From CAZEZY01 sp964516635 (GTDB taxonomy: Bacteria; Pseudomonadota; Gammaproteobacteria; Burkholderiales; Burkholderiaceae_C), in contig CAZEZY010000084.1 in the NCBI GenBank assembly GCA_964516635.1, forward strand, positions 1 to 10,195: a stretch of DNA of 10,195 nt, in the 5' to 3' direction. The position numbers and the translations under genes were made by a program. A model generated the notes under the pieces. The model was not told the origin of the DNA. It saw only the letters and a list, made by a program, of their open reading frames with translations, and searched no databases. Of the stretch, positions 7,727 to 10,195 are shown in pieces (positions within the stretch are counted from its first letter, which is position 1; the number at the start of each line of letters is the position of its first letter).

Positions 7727-7748
7727 AACGGCCCCGTGTGGGGCCGTT
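7727..7748 (-). terminator. Intercistronic hairpin between binding protein and permease genes
   Basis: AACGGCCCC (7727-7735) and GGGGCCGTT (7740-7748) form a perfect 9-bp stem with a 4-base loop. On the - strand it lies 36 bases after the binding-protein stop and is followed by TCGGTTTG, a poor U-tract that at best allows partial termination. It would also block 3' exonuclease decay of the upstream message. Both effects would give more binding protein than permease, a common arrangement in binding-protein-dependent uptake operons. Confidence 0.6.
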
Positions 7749-7784
7749 GACGGATGCGTCCTGGCATCACGGAATGGGACGGGG

Positions 7785-8744
7785 TTACTTGATCAGGCCG
7801 ACTTCACGGTAATAACGCTCGGCACCGGGATGGAGCGGGATCGGCATGCCCTTGATGGCGTTTTCACGCTTGATCACCCGAGCCGCGCTGTGAGCGGCGT
7901 GGAGGGTGTCGAGGTTGTCGTACATGGCCTTGACCATGCGATAGACGGTGTCGTCCGGCACGCCGGTGTGGGTGACCAGGAAGTTGGGGATGGCGGCGGT
8001 GGGCACGTCTTCGGTCTGACCGGTGTAGGTATTGGCCGGAATCACGGACGGCTGGTAGGCAGGGTCGCCCACCTTGGCCACCACATCATGCGGCACAGGC
8101 ACCACGACGATGCGCACGGCGGTGGACAGGTCACGAATGGAGGCCACGCCCAGGCCCGCTGACTGCAGTGTGGCGTCCAGCTGGCGGTTCTTGATCAGTT
8201 CCACGGATTCGCCAAAGGGCAGGTATTCAACCTTGCCCAGATCGCTGTAGCTCAGGCCGGCGGCCTTCAGGATGGCGCGGGCGTTGAGTTCGGTACCTGA
8301 GCGGGCAGCCCCTACCGACAGACGTTTGCCTTTCAGATCCGCAATGGTGCGGATGCCGGAATCGGCACTGGCCACAATCTGGATGTAGTTGTTGTAAGTG
8401 GCTGAGAAGCCGCGAAGTTTGTCGAGTTTGGTCCGGAACCCGGCTTCTTCGTTGCCGTTCCAGGCGTCAGAAATCGTGTCGGCAAGCGACAGTCCCAGTT
8501 CACCACGGCCAGCTTGCAGGAGGTTGAGGTTTTCGGCAGAGGCGCGTGTCACCTGCGCGGTTGAACGCACGTTGGGAATGTCTTTGGCAAACGATTGAGA
8601 CAGGGAAACACCGATCGGGTAGTACACCCCGCTCTGACCCCCGGTGAGCACGTTGATGAACTGCTGCTGTTGCGCGGCCGCCGTTCCGGCCACCAGGGCA
8701 GCACCCATGCCAACGATCAAACCCAGTTTCTGAATCAACCGCAT
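7785..8744 (-). CDS. TAXI-family TRAP transporter periplasmic solute-binding protein
   Basis: This 319-residue secreted binding protein belongs to the TAXI class. The signal peptide has charges at Arg2 and Lys6, a hydrophobic core, and a probable cleavage site after TAAA (about residue 24). The mature protein opens with the TAXI hallmark TGGQSGVYYPIG (about 34-45), followed by SAENLNLLQAG (69-79) and DLKGKRLSVGAARSGTE (136-152), which line the ligand cleft in the family. It captures substrate in the periplasm and delivers it to the fused permease encoded downstream. The ATG at 8744 has an excellent AGGAG site and leaves a normal signal peptide; the upstream in-frame codons to 8771 would spoil it. 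The ligand cannot be predicted from sequence alone. The gap of 73 bases to the preceding gene has no clear promoter, so the gene may be read from upstream. Confidence 0.94.
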   Translation of the reverse strand: MRLIQKLGLIVGMGAALVAGTAAAQQQQFINVLTGGQSGVYYPIGVSLSQSFAKDIPNVRSTAQVTRASAENLNLLQAGRGELGLSLADTISDAWNGNEEAGFRTKLDKLRGFSATYNNYIQIVASADSGIRTIADLKGKRLSVGAARSGTELNARAILKAAGLSYSDLGKVEYLPFGESVELIKNRQLDATLQSAGLGVASIRDLSTAVRIVVVPVPHDVVAKVGDPAYQPSVIPANTYTGQTEDVPTAAIPNFLVTHTGVPDDTVYRMVKAMYDNLDTLHAAHSAARVIKRENAIKGMPIPLHPGAERYYREVGLIK

Positions 8745-8749
8745 ATTGT

Positions 8750-8754
8750 CTCCT
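8750..8754 (-). promoter_or_regulatory. Ribosome binding site of the TAXI binding protein
   Basis: AGGAG on the - strand lies five bases before the ATG at 8744. It is the strongest ribosome site in the - strand block, consistent with high expression of a binding protein, and it fixes the start. Confidence 0.75.
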
Positions 8755-8817
8755 GCTTGAGTGATGATCAAGAAATCTTACAGCAGGATGACAGGACTCC
8801 ATCCCCCGGAGTTACAC

Positions 8818-9984
8818 CTAGGGGACGGGGTGGTCGTGGCGTGCGATGAGTTCCAGCCGTCTGGCCTGCCAGTCCAGAACGGCTGCCCGCCGGTGCATGC
8901 GTTCGGCCAGTCGGGGATACGCCTCGCGAATCACGTCGCTGGCAAACTGCTCCATGAAACGCGACTTCAGTTCCGCCCGGGCCCGTTCCACACCCATGGA
9001 CTCGTAGGGCACGGAGGCCAGCAGAAGAAAGCCATCGTCCGGGATGCGGCCCCCATCCATGTTGCTCTGGATGATGTGCGCTGCAGTGCGAATGGGGTGG
9101 GCCAGGTCCGGGCTGTAGGGTCCCACGATCAGGGCCAGATTGGGCGTGTGCAGAAAATCGAATCCACGCCCCAGGCAGATCACCCATTCCCGGTGTTCGA
9201 TGGCCAGTTCGCGTGACTGGCGTTCGCTCTGCGCCCGGATCTCGGCCACGTGAGCGATGTTGCCTTTCAGCAGAGGCAGCAGGTCGGCCTGCATGGGGGG
9301 CGGCAGATCGGGAAGCAGACTGGCCAGTTGAGGCGCCAGCGACGTGGTATGAGCGGGGTCGAACCCGGCCATGTCCATGACCGCCCCGTCGGGGCTGTGA
9401 AGCAATAGCGCCTCCTGATCGGTTTCAAAGCCGCAGACCAGGGGGTAGACGGTCTGGTGGGCGTGTCCGAAGAGGTGCGAGACCTGATCGCGAATGGCCC
9501 AGGCGTGTTCCATGCTGGCCTGCCGGTTGTAGTGGAAGCCCGCGCAGCCGCGTTTGACGTCGCCGCGTGACCAGTGGTAAGTGATCAGCAGCAGCACGCG
9601 ACGTCCCGCCTGGATCATGCTCTGGACATGATGGGTCAGGATCTCGCCCAGGTGCGGCCAGCCCAGGTTGAACATGCCGCCGAGGTTGCGGAAGGGCATC
9701 AGGATGCCAGCCGGTGTCTGGGTGGCCACCGACAGGTTGATCCGGCCGTCCATGCATTTGAGGGCCGCGATCGCGGTGGGGTGCTCGGCGAGGTAACGCT
9801 GGCGCGCCAGCCAGGCCTCCGGGCTGCGAAAGGCCGCGCCATGGCGTTCGGCCAGTCCGAACAGCCATTCGATCCGCTCCCCGATCGGGGCGCTGTGCAT
9901 GAACAGGGGGGGCGAGGGCAAGCTGTCTGAAGACGCGTCTGAGGCCGGATACATAGGTGAGGGCTGTGAAAACGTATGGCCCAT
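8818..9984 (-). CDS. CsoSCA-like beta-carbonic-anhydrase-type protein
   Basis: This 388-residue protein has a zinc-site pattern of the beta-carbonic anhydrase kind: Cys77-x-Asp79-x-Arg81 in ALKCMDGR, then MPFRNLGG (98-103 region, like the RNAG motif of beta-CAs), and His137 followed by Cys147 (H-x9-C). The wide H-to-C spacing is unlike ordinary beta-CAs (H-x2-C) and close to the carboxysomal enzyme CsoSCA. The second half, with EWVICLGRGFDFLHTP and a later SNMDGGRIPDDGF, could be the degenerate second copy of the fold found in CsoSCA. Length equals CsoSCA minus its N-terminal domain. No signal peptide is seen. It would interconvert CO2 and bicarbonate if active, which is inferred. It follows mltB by 17 bases and precedes the TAXI genes. 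The start is uncertain: ATGs at 9984, 9954 and 9900 all lack a good ribosome site, and the first ~30 residues are Ser/Pro-rich and poorly convincing. Confidence 0.68.
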   Translation of the reverse strand: MGHTFSQPSPMYPASDASSDSLPSPPLFMHSAPIGERIEWLFGLAERHGAAFRSPEAWLARQRYLAEHPTAIAALKCMDGRINLSVATQTPAGILMPFRNLGGMFNLGWPHLGEILTHHVQSMIQAGRRVLLLITYHWSRGDVKRGCAGFHYNRQASMEHAWAIRDQVSHLFGHAHQTVYPLVCGFETDQEALLLHSPDGAVMDMAGFDPAHTTSLAPQLASLLPDLPPPMQADLLPLLKGNIAHVAEIRAQSERQSRELAIEHREWVICLGRGFDFLHTPNLALIVGPYSPDLAHPIRTAAHIIQSNMDGGRIPDDGFLLLASVPYESMGVERARAELKSRFMEQFASDVIREAYPRLAERMHRRAAVLDWQARRLELIARHDHPVP

Positions 9985-9998
9985 AGTCTATGGGATAC
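9974..9998. repeat. Palindrome at the mltB / CsoSCA-like junction
   Basis: CCCATAG (9980-9986) and CTATGGG (9988-9994) form a perfect 7-bp inverted repeat around one T. Outer GTAT (9974-9977) and ATAC (9995-9998) extend it with a two-base bulge. The candidate ATG at 9984 lies inside it. The one-base centre is too tight for a full RNA hairpin but suits a dimeric DNA-binding protein. It may be an operator, or chance. Confidence 0.45.
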
Positions 9999-10001
9999 CC
10001 G

Positions 10002-10195
10002 TCAGCGTCGCCACAGGGATTCCACCGCAAGGCCCAGCTCGATCACGGCCAGTGCGTAGTAACTGCTCTGGTTGTAACGGGTAATGGCGTAGAAATTGCT
10101 CGTGCCCGCCACATAGGTACGGGGTCGGCCGCCCTGTGAAGGGTCTCCGTTTTCCAGTTCCACCAGCGCAAGCGGACCGGGGTGTTGCCGACCGG
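10002..10195 (-). CDS. mltB: Lytic murein transglycosylase B, 3' end only
   Basis: The last 63 residues of a gene running off the right edge are readable on the - strand, ending in TGA at 10002-10004. The end YVAGTSNFYAITRYNQSSYY followed by ALAVIELG is the characteristic C-terminus of MltB-type lytic transglycosylases (NFYxITRYNxSxxYAxAVxxL). These enzymes cleave the MurNAc-GlcNAc bond of peptidoglycan, forming a 1,6-anhydro product, usually as an outer-membrane lipoprotein or a soluble periplasmic protein. The catalytic glutamate and any lipoprotein signal lie outside the window, so membrane anchoring cannot be judged. The stop lies 17 bases before the first candidate start of the CsoSCA-like gene, suggesting co-transcription. 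Confidence 0.85.
   Translation of the reverse strand, partial: GRQHPGPLALVELENGDPSQGGRPRTYVAGTSNFYAITRYNQSSYYALAVIELGLAVESLWRR

Noticed and set aside
5550..8162. 870-codon open frame on the + strand
   Set aside because: It lies antisense to the TRAP permease and runs into the binding-protein gene. Its translation is a His/Gln/Gly/Asp-rich string with no domain, the usual product of reading a GC-rich membrane-protein gene backwards.
8756..8772. CTTGA-N7-TCAAG inverted repeat upstream of the binding-protein gene as an operator
   Set aside because: Five-base arms are too short to support without other copies; no promoter is recognisable beside it.
8818..9984. DabA (DUF2309) inorganic-carbon transporter subunit
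   Set aside because: DabA is roughly twice as long, has a much greater distance between the Cys/Asp and His/Cys motifs, and is encoded with a DabB membrane partner that is absent here.
9425..10030. 201-codon open frame on the - strand
   Set aside because: It is a Pro/Arg-rich shifted frame of the CsoSCA-like gene and also overlaps the mltB end.

Overview
The window is GC-rich, densely coded DNA of a proteobacterial type. The gene set (circularly permuted ATP-grasp plus alpha-E pair, TAXI-type TRAP transporter with a DUF1850 partner, mltB) and the protein wording fit a betaproteobacterium, probably Burkholderiales. That placement is an inference from gene content; no marker gene is present. 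There is no tRNA, rRNA, CRISPR array, transposase or phage gene. The only gene-free stretch of note is 1903-2077.

Layout. Two gene blocks converge at about 5216-5227. On the + strand are (i) the 3' part of a circularly permuted ATP-grasp gene and an alpha-E (DUF403) gene, a two-gene cassette with 13 bases between them; (ii) a 175-base gap holding a plausible extended -10 promoter and a hyphenated palindrome; (iii) a small stand-alone histidine phosphotransfer (Hpt) protein; and (iv) a 917-residue soluble hybrid histidine kinase with four PAS domains, HisKA, HATPase and a receiver. Hpt and kinase together look like a complete His-Asp-His relay whose final response regulator lies elsewhere.

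On the - strand, reading from the right edge leftwards, are the 3' end of mltB (lytic murein transglycosylase B), a 388-residue protein with a beta-carbonic-anhydrase-like zinc site resembling the carboxysomal CsoSCA type, a TAXI-family periplasmic binding protein, a fused 4TM/12TM TRAP permease, and a DUF1850 protein. The last three form a standard TAXI-TRAP uptake module for an unidentified (probably organic-anion) substrate. A perfect 9-bp GC-rich hairpin between the binding-protein and permease genes probably sets their expression ratio.

The most unusual item is the CsoSCA-like protein. It carries C-x-D-x-R and H-x9-C motifs and a length matching CsoSCA without its N-terminal domain, yet no carboxysome, Rubisco or inorganic-carbon transport gene is visible. 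The rest is recognisable family content in a moderately interesting arrangement; I do not see a wholly new system.
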